64,000 bases of DNA from JBBQCW01 sp038319025. Its GTDB lineage: Bacteria > Actinomycetota > Thermoleophilia > Solirubrobacterales > Solirubrobacteraceae. Made by a program: the position numbers and the translations under genes. Under the pieces are notes generated by a model. It was not told where the DNA came from. It saw only the letters and a list, made by a program, of their open reading frames with translations, and ran no database searches. Positions 8,682-16,379 of this stretch are shown piece by piece; position 1 is the first letter of the stretch, and the number at the start of each line of letters is the position of its first letter. Location: positions 1 to 64,000 of the forward strand of contig JBBQCW010000006.1 in NCBI GenBank assembly GCA_038319025.1. Reading direction: 5' to 3'.

Positions 8682-9092
8682 TCAGTGAGCCTCCGCGGGC
8701 TGGACGATCTCGGTGAGCACGCCGCCGGTGGCGGCGGGATGCAGGAAGGCGACGGACGAACCGCGGATGCCGGTGCGCGGCGTCTCGTCGATTAGGCGAA
8801 CTCCGTCGGCGCGGAGCGTGTCGAGCGTGGCCTGGATGTCGGTCACCTGGTAGGCGACGTGATGGATACCCGGCCCACGTTTGGCCAGGAACTTCCCGAC
8901 CGGGGTGTCATCCCCCAACGGCGCCAGCAGTTCAACGTGGTTCTCGCCCACGTCAAACAGCACCGCCTCGACGCCCTGCTCGGCCACCGTCTCACGGTGA
9001 ACGAGTGCCATGCCGTACGTGGCTTCGTAGCGGGCGATCTCCGCTTCCAAGTCGCTGACGGCGACGCCTATGTGGTCGATCCGGGTGAACAC
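8682..9092 (-). CDS. mce: Methylmalonyl-CoA epimerase
   Basis: The 136-residue protein is a vicinal-oxygen-chelate (glyoxalase-fold) enzyme that interconverts (S)- and (R)-methylmalonyl-CoA in propionate metabolism. It reads VFTRIDHIGVAVSDLE, with the first metal-ligand His in DHIGVAV, then NHVELLAPLG, GIHHVAYQV and a C-terminal VLTEIVQP. The GTG at 9092 was chosen; the ORF upstream of it is out of family and overlaps the M20 gene. A TAGACT hexamer lies 7 nt before the GTG, though its TAG is also the stop codon of the M20 gene. No methylmalonyl-CoA mutase lies in the window. Confidence 0.92.
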   Translation of the reverse strand: MFTRIDHIGVAVSDLEAEIARYEATYGMALVHRETVAEQGVEAVLFDVGENHVELLAPLGDDTPVGKFLAKRGPGIHHVAYQVTDIQATLDTLRADGVRLIDETPRTGIRGSSVAFLHPAATGGVLTEIVQPAEAH

Positions 9093-9102
9093 GCGGGGAA
9101 GT

Positions 9103-10419
9103 CTAGGCGAGCAACGTCTGCGCCACGTGTCGGTAGCACCGCGTGGCCACGCCGAGGTCGCGCACGTCGATGCGCTCATCGGCGCTGTGGATCAGCGGAG
9201 AGGCCTCGTACAGGGACATGTGTTTCATGGGGAAGAAACCGTAGGCGACCACCTCGGGGAAGGCGTCGCGGAACGTGCGCGAGTCGGTGAAGGCCGGAAG
9301 CATCGTGGGCAGCACCCTCGCCTCGGGGTCTTCGACGGCAACGAACGAGCGCAGCGCATCCATCAACGGCGTCTCTGCTGACGAGCTGTTGCCGACGACC
9401 ATCTCGGTGAACTCGATCCCGTACCCCTCGCCGCCCAGCACCTCGTGGATGCGCGCCAGTGCCTGGTCCTTGCCGATGCCCGGCGGGGTGCGGCAGTCGA
9501 CCTTCACCTCGGTGCGGCTGGGGATTACGTTGATCTTCTCCGACGCGGTGATCTGCGTCGGCGCAAGTGTCACGTGCAGCATCGGCTCAACGAGCATTCC
9601 CATGATCGGGTCGCGCTCGGCGAGGGCGGCCAGAGCACCGACGGGGTCACCGTCGAGCGGGATGCCCAGTTCAGCGAACAACGCCCGCGGTGGGTCGGTG
9701 ATGTCAAACGACGGCTGCCCGTCAGCCATGCGCTGCAGGAACGGCGCCATCTTCAGGAGGCTGTTGACGCCCATCTTGGGGATCGAGGCGTGGCCGGCGA
9801 TCCCCTCGGTCACGAGCTTGAAACGGAATACGCCCTTCTCCGCGAGCGACACGCCGTACGCGCGGCCGCCCTCGAACGGGATGACGCTGCCGCCTCCCTC
9901 GTTGAGCAGGTAGTCACAGCGGGCCTTCTCCGGGTGGTTGTCGGTGAGCCAGATAGCGCCCTCGGCGCCGCCGACCTCCTCGTCCACCACCGCGATCACG
10001 ACGAGTTCACCGCGTGCGGGCCGCCAGCCCTCGCGCGCCAGCGACGCGGCGGCCACGACCTCCGCCGCCGTCTGGGACTTCATGTCCAGCGCGCCTCGAC
10101 CCCACAGGAACCCATCCTCGTCCACGTGGCCGGACCACGGGTCGTGCTTCCACTCGCTCGCGTGGGCGAGCACCGTGTCGACGTGAGACAGGAGGACGAG
10201 CGTGGGCCCCACAGGGGCACCCGGCGGCGCCTTCAGCCGTGCGATCAGGTTGGGCCGCGACTCGGTGCGCCCGAGCAGCTGCACCTCAAGGCCTGCCCCC
10301 TGCAGGTGGGCAGCGAGTTCCTCCTGAGCGAGCCGCTCGTCGCCGGGCGGGTTGACCGTGTTGTGGCGGATCAGTCGCGCCAGGACATCGGTGGTCTCCT
10401 GCTGCAGGGCGTCGGTCAT
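9103..10419 (-). CDS. M20/M25/M40-family metallopeptidase
   Basis: The 438-residue protein has dinuclear zinc peptidase motifs: LLSHVDTV (His and Asp ligand), GRGALDMKS (bridging Asp) and VVDEEVGGAEG (catalytic Glu pair). The dimerisation domain lies in the middle and a C-terminal His is in SPLIHSADERID. Enzymes of this group are cytoplasmic carboxypeptidases, deacetylases or succinyl-diaminopimelate desuccinylase-like hydrolases. The exact substrate is not clear. A TAGCCT -10-like hexamer 7 nt before the ATG suggests a leaderless mRNA. It is divergent from the chromate transporter. Confidence 0.9.
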   Translation of the reverse strand: MTDALQQETTDVLARLIRHNTVNPPGDERLAQEELAAHLQGAGLEVQLLGRTESRPNLIARLKAPPGAPVGPTLVLLSHVDTVLAHASEWKHDPWSGHVDEDGFLWGRGALDMKSQTAAEVVAAASLAREGWRPARGELVVIAVVDEEVGGAEGAIWLTDNHPEKARCDYLLNEGGGSVIPFEGGRAYGVSLAEKGVFRFKLVTEGIAGHASIPKMGVNSLLKMAPFLQRMADGQPSFDITDPPRALFAELGIPLDGDPVGALAALAERDPIMGMLVEPMLHVTLAPTQITASEKINVIPSRTEVKVDCRTPPGIGKDQALARIHEVLGGEGYGIEFTEMVVGNSSSAETPLMDALRSFVAVEDPEARVLPTMLPAFTDSRTFRDAFPEVVAYGFFPMKHMSLYEASPLIHSADERIDVRDLGVATRCYRHVAQTLLA

Positions 10420-10426
10420 GGCCGTC

Positions 10427-10432
10427 AGGCTA
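10427..10432 (-). promoter_or_regulatory. Leaderless -10 element of the M20 peptidase gene
   Basis: TAGCCT on the minus strand followed by 7 nt (gacggcc) and then the ATG at 10419. It fits the TANNNT pattern that recurs in this window. No -35 hexamer is evident. Confidence 0.6.
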
Positions 10433-10435
10433 TTC

Positions 10436-10467
10436 GTTCACAGGATCGTGGTTCTCATTCTGTGAAC
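10436..10467. promoter_or_regulatory. Inverted repeat (operator-like) directly before the chromate transporter ATG
   Basis: GTTCACAG (10436-10443) and CTGTGAAC (10460-10467) form a perfect 8-bp inverted repeat with a 16-bp spacer. The second arm ends on the base before the transporter ATG. The repeat also lies just upstream of the divergent M20 -10 element. It is a likely binding site for a dimeric regulator; the regulator is not identified. Confidence 0.65.
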
Positions 10468-11637
10468 ATGCGCGCCAACGTGATCGGGCTGCGCAAGGTG
10501 CTGAAGGAGTGGGGACGGATCGGCTGCGTCGGCTTCGGCGGGCCGCCCGCGCACGTGGCGTTGCTGAGGGAGTTGTGCGTCGAGCGCAACGACTGGATCG
10601 ACGCGAAGGAGTTCGAGGACGCCAACGCCGCGTGCGGCCTGCTGCCCGGACCGGCGTCGACGCAGTTGGCGATCTTCTGCGCTCAACGCGTGGCGGGGAT
10701 CCGCGGCGCGGTCGTCGGCGGTATCGCGTTCATCGTGCCAGGCCTGATCCTGCTGATCGCGCTGGCCGCGGTATCCCTGTCGGAATCCCCACCGTTGTGG
10801 GTTCGCGGGTTGGGCGCGGGCGCCGGTGCCGCGGTGCTCGCCGTGGTGCTGCAGGCCGGTGTCGCGCTGGCGCGCTCATCGTTGAGCGCTCACACCGGAG
10901 CCCGGCTGGCGCGCGCACTGGCCTACGTGGTGGTCGGCGCGGCCGCTGCGGCGTGGTTTGGCATCGGCGTCGTGCTGGCGCTCCTGGCCTGCGGATTCAT
11001 CGAGCTGACGGTACGCGGCATGGAGCGACGGCCGCCGCGTGATCGGCTGTCGGTGATGGCGCTGCCCGGCGCGTTCGTCCTCGCCGCGACGGGCGCCGCC
11101 GCGCTGCCCGACCTCGTGTGGACAGCGTTCAAGGTCGGGGCGCTGTCGTACGGGGGCGGGTTCGTGATCGTGCCGATCATGCAGACCGACGCCGTCGACA
11201 CCTACCACTGGATGACCAACGCCGAGTTCCTCAACGCCGTCGCTCTGGGCCAGTTGACCCCCGGGCCGGTAGTGCAGACGGTTGCCGCCGTGGGCTACGC
11301 GGCGGCCGGCCTGGGCGGCGCGATACTGGCCGCCGTGGTGGCCTTCGTGCCGTCGTTCGTGATTGTCATCGTGGTGCTGGGCGGCGACCGCTTCGAGCGC
11401 CTGCGCGCAAACGTGAACGCTCGCGCGTTCCTCGACGGCGCCGGCCCAGCCGCTGTCGGCGCGATTCTGGGCACGGTCATCCCGCTCGCGAGCGGGCTGC
11501 ACGAGCCGTGGCAGTGGGTGTTGGCCGTGGCCGCCGCTGTCGCGCTCTTCGCCGCGCGCGTGGGCACCATCCCTGTGCTTCTCGGAGCGGCGGTCATCGG
11601 CCTCGTGGCCGCACTCGCCGGGGCTCCGCTGCCTTAG
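10468..11637 (+). CDS. chrA: Chromate transporter (CHR family, two-domain)
   Basis: The 389-residue membrane protein consists of two homologous halves, as in long-chain CHR transporters. Half one has GFGGPPAHVALL and GLLPGPASTQLA; half two has GALSYGGGFVIVPIM and LGQLTPGPVVQTV. The family exports chromate by an anion or proton antiport mechanism. The ATG at 10468 was chosen. A GTG six bases upstream lies inside a palindrome arm, and the longer ORF upstream runs antisense through the peptidase gene. No chrB regulator is adjacent. The perfect palindrome ending at the start codon suggests dedicated control. Confidence 0.9.
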   Translation: MRANVIGLRKVLKEWGRIGCVGFGGPPAHVALLRELCVERNDWIDAKEFEDANAACGLLPGPASTQLAIFCAQRVAGIRGAVVGGIAFIVPGLILLIALAAVSLSESPPLWVRGLGAGAGAAVLAVVLQAGVALARSSLSAHTGARLARALAYVVVGAAAAAWFGIGVVLALLACGFIELTVRGMERRPPRDRLSVMALPGAFVLAATGAAALPDLVWTAFKVGALSYGGGFVIVPIMQTDAVDTYHWMTNAEFLNAVALGQLTPGPVVQTVAAVGYAAAGLGGAILAAVVAFVPSFVIVIVVLGGDRFERLRANVNARAFLDGAGPAAVGAILGTVIPLASGLHEPWQWVLAVAAAVALFAARVGTIPVLLGAAVIGLVAALAGAPLP

Positions 11638-11653
11638 CACGGATACTCAGGCG

Positions 11654-12970
11654 GTGGATCAACTCTTCAACCCGCCGGAGGAGCCCGCCGCCGGCCCTGC
11701 CCAGGCGAGCGCAGCCACCGGCCCCGGCGACGCGCCGCTCGCGGCGCGCATGCGACCGGCCCGTCTGGAGGACGTGATCGGGCAGGACGCGTTGCTGCGG
11801 CCTGGGTCGGCTCTGCGCACCTCGCTGGAGTCGGGCCACCCCCACTCGATGCTGCTGCACGGACCGCCCGGAAGCGGCAAGACGACGATCGCCCGGCTCG
11901 TGGCCGCGACCACCGACGCCGCCTTCGAGGAGTTGAGCGCCGTCGCCGCCGGCCGCGCAGAAGTAAGGGCCGTGATCGAGCGGGCCGACCACCGGTGGAG
12001 CACGAACAAGCGCGCGACGATCCTCTTCCTCGACGAGATCCACCGTTTCAACAAGGCACAGCAGGACACGTTGCTACCCGCCGTCGAGGAGGGGTTGATC
12101 ACGCTGATCGGCGCCACCACCGAGAACCCGTCGTACGAGGTCAACGGCGCCCTGCTGTCCCGCCTGCGGGTGTACGAGCTAGCGGCGCTCGATGGCTCCG
12201 CCGTGGCCCGGATCCTGCAACGCGCCCTGGACGCCGGCGCGTTGGGTGACGGGGTGACCGTTCAGGAGGACGCCCTCGAATTCCTGGCCGCGCGTGCCGA
12301 CGGCGACGCCCGCAGCGCGCTCGCGGCCTTGGAACTGGCGGCGGAGACGGCGCAGGGTGAGCCAGTCACCTTGGCGCGCGCCGAGGACGCCATGCAGCGC
12401 CGGGCGATCCGCTTTGACCGCGGCGGCGACCATCACTACGACACCATCTCCGCCTGGATCAAGGCCACCCGCGGGTCGGATCCGGACGCGTCGCTGTACT
12501 ACCTGGCCGTGATGCTGGAGGGCGGCGAGAACCCACGCTTTATCGCCCGACGAATGGTGATCCTGGCCAGCGAGGACGTCGGCAACGCGGACCCTGCGGC
12601 GCTGCCGCTCGCCGTCGCCGCGGCCGCGGCGGTCGAACACGTCGGGATGCCCGAGGCCTCTTACGCGCTGGCCCAGACGGCCATCTATCTGGCCCTAGCG
12701 CCAAAGTCTGATGTGGCCGGCAAGGCGTTGCGGGCGGCGCGCGAGCACGTGCAGTCCCGCGCCCCGCGGGCAGCTCCCGCGTATCTGCGCTCCAACGTGC
12801 CGCGGGACAGCAAGGAGCCCTACGACTACCCGCACGACCGTCCCGAGGGCGTCTCGCCTCAACAACTGCTGCCTGACGGCGTGCTCGGAGAGCGGTTCTA
12901 CGAGCCGGGTCACCGGGAGCCGGAGCAGGCCGCGCGGCTGGCCGAGATCGAACGCCGCAAGCGCGGCTGA
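11654..12970 (+). CDS. rarA: Replication-associated recombination protein A (RarA/MgsA) AAA+ ATPase
   Basis: The 438-residue protein shows a Walker A GPPGSGKT at residues 70-77, Walker B LFLDEIHRFNK, sensor 1 GATTENPS and the MgsA C-terminal region (EGGENPRFIARRM, LASEDVGNADP, PYDYPHD). RarA acts on stalled replication forks with SSB and RecA. The start is GTG, preceded at 6 nt by GATACT, a near match to the leaderless -10 pattern. It is co-directional with and 16 bp after the chromate transporter, but a functional link is not obvious. Confidence 0.95.
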   Translation: MDQLFNPPEEPAAGPAQASAATGPGDAPLAARMRPARLEDVIGQDALLRPGSALRTSLESGHPHSMLLHGPPGSGKTTIARLVAATTDAAFEELSAVAAGRAEVRAVIERADHRWSTNKRATILFLDEIHRFNKAQQDTLLPAVEEGLITLIGATTENPSYEVNGALLSRLRVYELAALDGSAVARILQRALDAGALGDGVTVQEDALEFLAARADGDARSALAALELAAETAQGEPVTLARAEDAMQRRAIRFDRGGDHHYDTISAWIKATRGSDPDASLYYLAVMLEGGENPRFIARRMVILASEDVGNADPAALPLAVAAAAAVEHVGMPEASYALAQTAIYLALAPKSDVAGKALRAAREHVQSRAPRAAPAYLRSNVPRDSKEPYDYPHDRPEGVSPQQLLPDGVLGERFYEPGHREPEQAARLAEIERRKRG

Positions 12971-13012
12971 CCAACGCCGCTCGCAACCGCTCGTGCCAGG
13001 AGCCAGCCGATC

Positions 13013-13032
13013 GCACGTGCACGGGCACGTGC
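13013..13032. repeat. Tandem GCACGTGC palindromes upstream of the 117-aa gene
   Basis: Two identical 8-bp palindromes, GCACGTGC at 13013-13020 and 13025-13032, are spaced 12 bp centre to centre. They lie 14 bp before a TTGACC -35-like hexamer and look like paired activator or repressor half-sites. Confidence 0.55.
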
Positions 13033-13045
13033 AGCCGACCGTCAA

Positions 13046-13077
13046 TTGACCCGCCACGGGTTAGGAGTCCGTACAGT
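13046..13077 (+). promoter_or_regulatory. Candidate promoter TTGACC-20-TACAGT
   Basis: TTGACC (13046-13051) and TACAGT (13072-13077) are separated by 20 bp, slightly long for a vegetative promoter. The stretch is AT-richer than its surroundings. Transcription would start near 13084, inside the first arm of the inverted repeat at 13081-13104. Confidence 0.5.
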
Positions 13078-13080
13078 GAT

Positions 13081-13104
13081 AAGACCTAGTTTCAACCAGG
13101 TCTT
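13081..13104. promoter_or_regulatory. Inverted repeat AAGACCT-N10-AGGTCTT in the leader
   Basis: A perfect 7-bp inverted repeat with a 10-nt loop overlaps the predicted transcription start. A second small hairpin (AAACC-TTC-GGTTT, 13109-13121) follows before the GTG at 13142. It could be an operator or a structured 5' leader. Confidence 0.55.
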
Positions 13105-13141
13105 TACAAAACCTTCGGTTTCCTGTGCCAGGCTGCTTCCA

Positions 13142-13495
13142 GTGCTCTACACCCGCCATCGCGCCGCACCTGACGCCCCGATCATCCGGGTCCGGCTGGC
13201 ACACGTCCACGATCACGCGGCCGTCGCCGACCTGCTGGCGCGCGTGGCAGAAGTCCCGGACGCAGTTCTCCATGCCCGTCGCCTTCTACGGTACGACCCC
13301 CGGACGCACCTGACTTTGTGCGCGACCACCTGGCAGGGCGGCCACGAGGTGGTCGCCGGTATCGCCAGCATCGCGGTCGACGGCGACGGTCGACCCGACG
13401 AACTGTTGGGTGACACCGACGTTCTCGGCGTCACGGACGCACTGCACGAGGCGTGCCGGGCTCACGTCCCGACCGCGCTCCGCGCCACGGCGTAA
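13142..13495 (+). CDS. Small protein of unknown function, 117 aa (GNAT N-terminal-like)
   Basis: The protein reads VLYTRHRAAPDAP... and contains RVRLAHVHDHAAVADLLARV. This resembles the first beta-alpha unit of GNAT acetyltransferases, but it ends before an acetyl-CoA-binding loop would occur. It may be a truncated acetyltransferase or an unrelated small domain. The GTG start was chosen because upstream codons in the open frame are not GC3-rich and include the promoter-like region. It is convergent with the DMT transporter. The 171-bp upstream region is unusually rich in regulatory-looking repeats. Confidence 0.55.
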   Translation: MLYTRHRAAPDAPIIRVRLAHVHDHAAVADLLARVAEVPDAVLHARRLLRYDPRTHLTLCATTWQGGHEVVAGIASIAVDGDGRPDELLGDTDVLGVTDALHEACRAHVPTALRATA

Positions 13496-13510
13496 CCCGC
13501 CGGCTCAGGC

Positions 13511-14389
13511 TCAGACCGCCGGCTCGGCGTCGCCCTCAGCCATCACGGGCCCTGGCGTCAGCACGGCGGCCACGACGACGAGGGCAAACGCACTGACACG
13601 CAGCACCACTTCGCCGGCGTGCGCGGGCATCGGCTCGGCGAAGACGAGCGGGCCGGCGGCGATCGTGGCGATGTTCGCTGCGGCACTGGTCGCGGTGATC
13701 ACGGGTATCGCGCGGCCGAGCTGCAGCGAACGGGCAGAGACCACCAGTCCGATCAGTGAGAGCACCAGAATGATCAGCGCCAGCGGGTCGATGAGCACGC
13801 CCGCGCCCTTCGCCGACAGATCTGCCGACAGCGCCTTGATCGTCACGTCGGATGCCGCCCACAGCAGACCCGCCGACACCGCGAGGCCCATCGCCGGGCG
13901 CGCGGACCGGGAGGCCAGCACGGCCAGCCCCAGTCCGGCCACGGTGAGCAGCAACGTGTAGCGCGCCCAAGCGCCCTCGCCGTAGGTGTTGCGCGCCGAT
14001 TCGGCGACGTGGCCGGACGTGGCCGCCAGCAGCGCCAGCCCGGCGGCCACGCAAGCAACGCCGATCCACTCCCGTCGCGTCGGCGTGATGCCGAACGCGC
14101 GGTCTGCGACCACCGTCAGCAGTACGAGCCCACCGGCGATCACGGACTGCACCAGAGAGATCGGCGCCAGCGCAAGCGCGGCGACATGGAAGACCCAGGC
14201 GCCCATGGCGACGAGGATGCCGATCGTCCACCAGCGGTTGGAGAACAGCGCCATCGTGCTGCGCACAGGTCGGCGCAGCGATACGTCGGGCGCTTGTACG
14301 GCTCCGCGCTGCTTCAGCAGAAAGCCGACGATCGAGACGAACGCGCAGCCGAGGGCAAGGACGAGGCCGAGCAGAACTCCGGGATCCAC
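13511..14389 (-). CDS. DMT/EamA-like transporter
   Basis: The 292-residue protein has nine or ten hydrophobic helices, beginning MDPGVLLGLVLALGCAFVSI, arranged like drug/metabolite transporters. The region LALAPISLVQSVIAGGLVLL resembles the NIPA/EamA helix pair. The start is GTG. A TACGGT hexamer lies 7 nt before it, suggesting its own leaderless transcript although azlD ends only 27 bp upstream on the same strand. The substrate is unknown. Confidence 0.8.
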   Translation of the reverse strand: MDPGVLLGLVLALGCAFVSIVGFLLKQRGAVQAPDVSLRRPVRSTMALFSNRWWTIGILVAMGAWVFHVAALALAPISLVQSVIAGGLVLLTVVADRAFGITPTRREWIGVACVAAGLALLAATSGHVAESARNTYGEGAWARYTLLLTVAGLGLAVLASRSARPAMGLAVSAGLLWAASDVTIKALSADLSAKGAGVLIDPLALIILVLSLIGLVVSARSLQLGRAIPVITATSAAANIATIAAGPLVFAEPMPAHAGEVVLRVSAFALVVVAAVLTPGPVMAEGDAEPAV

Positions 14390-14396
14390 GCCTGGA

Positions 14397-14402
14397 ACCG
14401 TA
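14397..14402 (-). promoter_or_regulatory. Leaderless -10 element of the DMT transporter gene
   Basis: TACGGT on the minus strand, then 7 nt (tccaggc), then the GTG at 14389. Confidence 0.55.
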
Positions 14403-14416
14403 GAGGAGGCGCGCCC

Positions 14417-14725
14417 TCAGCTCAGCGCGCGCACCGCGGCCGCGGTCGCCGCGGCCACAAACACGACGACCAGCACCGGTGCGCGCAAACACAGCGCGAT
14501 CACGGCGGCCAACAGGCCAGCGGCACGGGCGTCGACGGTCAGAGACCGGCCGAGTGCGAACGTATTGGTGACCACCAAAGCGGCCAGCAGAGCCGGCCCG
14601 AGCAGCACGACCATCGCGTTGACCCGCCCGGGAAGCGCTCGGCCGCCGAGCAGCAGCGGCCCGGCTCCTTTGATGGCCACCGTGCCGGCTCCGACCACGA
14701 GGACCATCACCCAGGTGGCGCTCAT
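14417..14725 (-). CDS. azlD: AzlD-family branched-chain amino acid transport subunit
   Basis: The 102-residue protein has three or four transmembrane helices (VMVLVVGAGTVAIKGAGPLLL; NAMVVLLGPALLAALVV) typical of AzlD, the small partner of AzlC in branched-chain amino acid export. The start overlaps the azlC stop by four bases (ATGA), so the two are translationally coupled. Length and order (azlC then azlD) are standard. Confidence 0.9.
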   Translation of the reverse strand: MSATWVMVLVVGAGTVAIKGAGPLLLGGRALPGRVNAMVVLLGPALLAALVVTNTFALGRSLTVDARAAGLLAAVIALCLRAPVLVVVFVAAATAAAVRALS

Positions 14726-15414
14726 GCCGCATCACTTCCGCGGACCGGCCGCAGACCGAGCAGGCACATCGCCCCGGCCGCCACGACCGGGATACCGGGC
14801 GGCACCAAAGGCACCAGGGCCAGTGCGATCGCCCCACCACCGACGGCCGCGATGCGGGATCGCTGATCGCTTACCTGGCCCGCCAGCAAGGCGAGGAACA
14901 GCGCAGGGAACGCGGCGTCCAGACCGAGCGCCGCCGGATCGCCGATGAGGCCGCCACCGATCACCCCGAGCAGCGTGCCCACCACCCACGAGGCGTACAG
15001 CGTCACCCCCGCACCGAGCAGCAGGCGCCGGTGATACCCGTCGCCCACGCGGCTGACGGCCCACACCTCATCGACCACGAGTTGCGCGCGCAGCAGCCGC
15101 TCGTACCAGGGACCGTGCAGGGCAGGGGCGACGGAGATCCCGATCGGCAGGTAGCGCAGGTTGAGCATCAGCGCGGCCAGGATCGCGGCCGCCGCGGTGC
15201 CACCCGCGTCGGCCACCGAGGCGGTCGCGAACTGGGCGGAGCCGCCGAATGTGGTGGCGGAGAAGAGGATCGTCTGGATCGAAGCGAAGCCCGCAGCGCG
15301 CGAGAGGACGCCGTACGAGATGCCGAAGATCAGGACCACGACGGCCAGCGGCATGACCCGCACGACACCGTCGCGATGGGTCGCATCCAGGGGGTCGGGA
15401 TCCGCCGCGCTCAC
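14722..15414 (-). CDS. azlC: AzlC-family branched-chain amino acid exporter, large subunit
   Basis: The 230-residue membrane protein carries the AzlC pattern: VVLIFGISYGVLSRAAGF, FGGSAQFATASV and LNLRYLPIGISVAP. With AzlD it forms an exporter of branched-chain amino acids or analogues. The start is GTG. A TACCCT hexamer 6 nt upstream of the GTG marks a leaderless promoter, so azlCD is probably a two-gene unit separate from the oxygenase gene 30 bp upstream. Confidence 0.92.
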   Translation of the reverse strand: MSAADPDPLDATHRDGVVRVMPLAVVVLIFGISYGVLSRAAGFASIQTILFSATTFGGSAQFATASVADAGGTAAAAILAALMLNLRYLPIGISVAPALHGPWYERLLRAQLVVDEVWAVSRVGDGYHRRLLLGAGVTLYASWVVGTLLGVIGGGLIGDPAALGLDAAFPALFLALLAGQVSDQRSRIAAVGGGAIALALVPLVPPGIPVVAAGAMCLLGLRPVRGSDAA

Positions 15415-15420
15415 GCCGGG

Positions 15421-15426
15421 AGGGTA
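15421..15426 (-). promoter_or_regulatory. Leaderless -10 element of azlC
   Basis: TACCCT on the minus strand, then 6 nt (cccggc), then the GTG at 15414. Confidence 0.6.
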
Positions 15427-15444
15427 CGACCTGGCGCGCGCGAG

Positions 15445-16341
15445 CTACGCGGCGACAGCGTCGTCGTCGACCCGCGGCGGGCCTGGGAACAGCCGCCCAC
15501 CGGCCACCGACGTGTTGCGGACCGCTTCGGGCAGCAGCGGCAACAGGACTCTCTTGGTGTAGCGCGCACCGCCGCGGCGGACAACCTCGCGCACCGGATC
15601 CCAGGACAAGCCGTAGCCGCGCCGTATCTTGCCGGGCAGCGAGCCGACCACGATGAAGTTCACCGACTCGACCAGCCACCGCAGGTAACCGGGCACCGGC
15701 GGATGGAAGACGACCGCCTTGCCGAGGTCACGAGCGCGATCGGTGACCCACAGATCACCGCTTTGCAGCATCCCTGCGTAGTACGCATCGAAATCCTCGA
15801 TGCTCGCGGGCATCTCCTGATCGGCGAGACCGAACAGGCGGCCGACGACCCGGTAGTCCTGCCAGAGCCTGTCGCGCTCGTCGCGATCCAAGCGGCCGAC
15901 GTACATCCGGTAGATCAAGTCGGCGGACTCAAACAGCGGCGCCAGAGTCCACAGAAGGAACTGGGGATCGTCAGCCGCGTACGGCGTGCCGGCGGCAAAG
16001 CGTCCGGCCGCCTCGGGCAGCGTTCCGTTCACGCGTGAGTGCACGCGCCGCACGCGAGCCGTCATCTCATCGGCGTCGTCGCGGCGGCCGAAGTAGATGG
16101 TGTTCATGACCGTCGCGGTGCGGGCAAGTCGGCCGTGCGGGTCGTCGATGCCGCTGGTGCGGTCGTAGAAGCCCTCGAACATCACCGGGTGTGCCGCCTG
16201 GATGAGCAGTGCCCGCGCGCCGGAGAAGGCGACCACCATCTCGCGGTTCACGCGGCGGATCAGACTGTCGTCCTCGAAATACCCCTGACCGGGCGCGGCG
16301 GGGCGAAACGGGATGGGCGTGAACTTCGCGGCGGGGCTCAT
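15445..16341 (-). CDS. MpaB-type oxygenase (DUF2236 family)
   Basis: The 298-residue protein matches the DUF2236 / ER-bound oxygenase MpaB / latex-clearing-like family. It has the N-terminal NREMVVAFSGARALLIQAAHP segment with a candidate heme-ligand His, then the FEGFYDRTSG region and MNTIYFGRRDDADEMTARVRRVH. These proteins are b-type heme oxygenases or of unknown activity. No signal peptide is seen. It is divergent from cysG-N with only 38 bp between starts. A TACGAT hexamer lies 9 nt before its ATG. The reaction here is unknown. Confidence 0.85.
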   Translation of the reverse strand: MSPAAKFTPIPFRPAAPGQGYFEDDSLIRRVNREMVVAFSGARALLIQAAHPVMFEGFYDRTSGIDDPHGRLARTATVMNTIYFGRRDDADEMTARVRRVHSRVNGTLPEAAGRFAAGTPYAADDPQFLLWTLAPLFESADLIYRMYVGRLDRDERDRLWQDYRVVGRLFGLADQEMPASIEDFDAYYAGMLQSGDLWVTDRARDLGKAVVFHPPVPGYLRWLVESVNFIVVGSLPGKIRRGYGLSWDPVREVVRRGGARYTKRVLLPLLPEAVRNTSVAGGRLFPGPPRVDDDAVAA

Positions 16342-16370
16342 ACGTACCTGATCGTACGTACCTCTACCCT
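16341..16370. promoter_or_regulatory. Divergent promoter region with 9-bp direct repeats between mpaB-like and cysG-N
   Basis: TACGTACCT occurs at 16341-16349 and 16355-16363 (period 14 bp). Within it, ACGTAC/GTACGT also form a 6-bp inverted repeat. The minus-strand -10 candidate is TACGAT (16356-16351, 9 nt from the ATG at 16341). The plus-strand one is TACCCT (16365-16370, 9 nt from the ATG at 16380). The repeats overlap the minus-strand element and abut the plus-strand one, so a bound protein could control both genes. Confidence 0.6.
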
Positions 16371-16379
16371 CCAGGGACC

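Noticed and set aside
9445..10467. Long open frame upstream of the chromate transporter suggesting a fusion protein
   Set aside because: It runs antisense through the M20 peptidase gene and has no protein-like character; the transporter starts at 10468.
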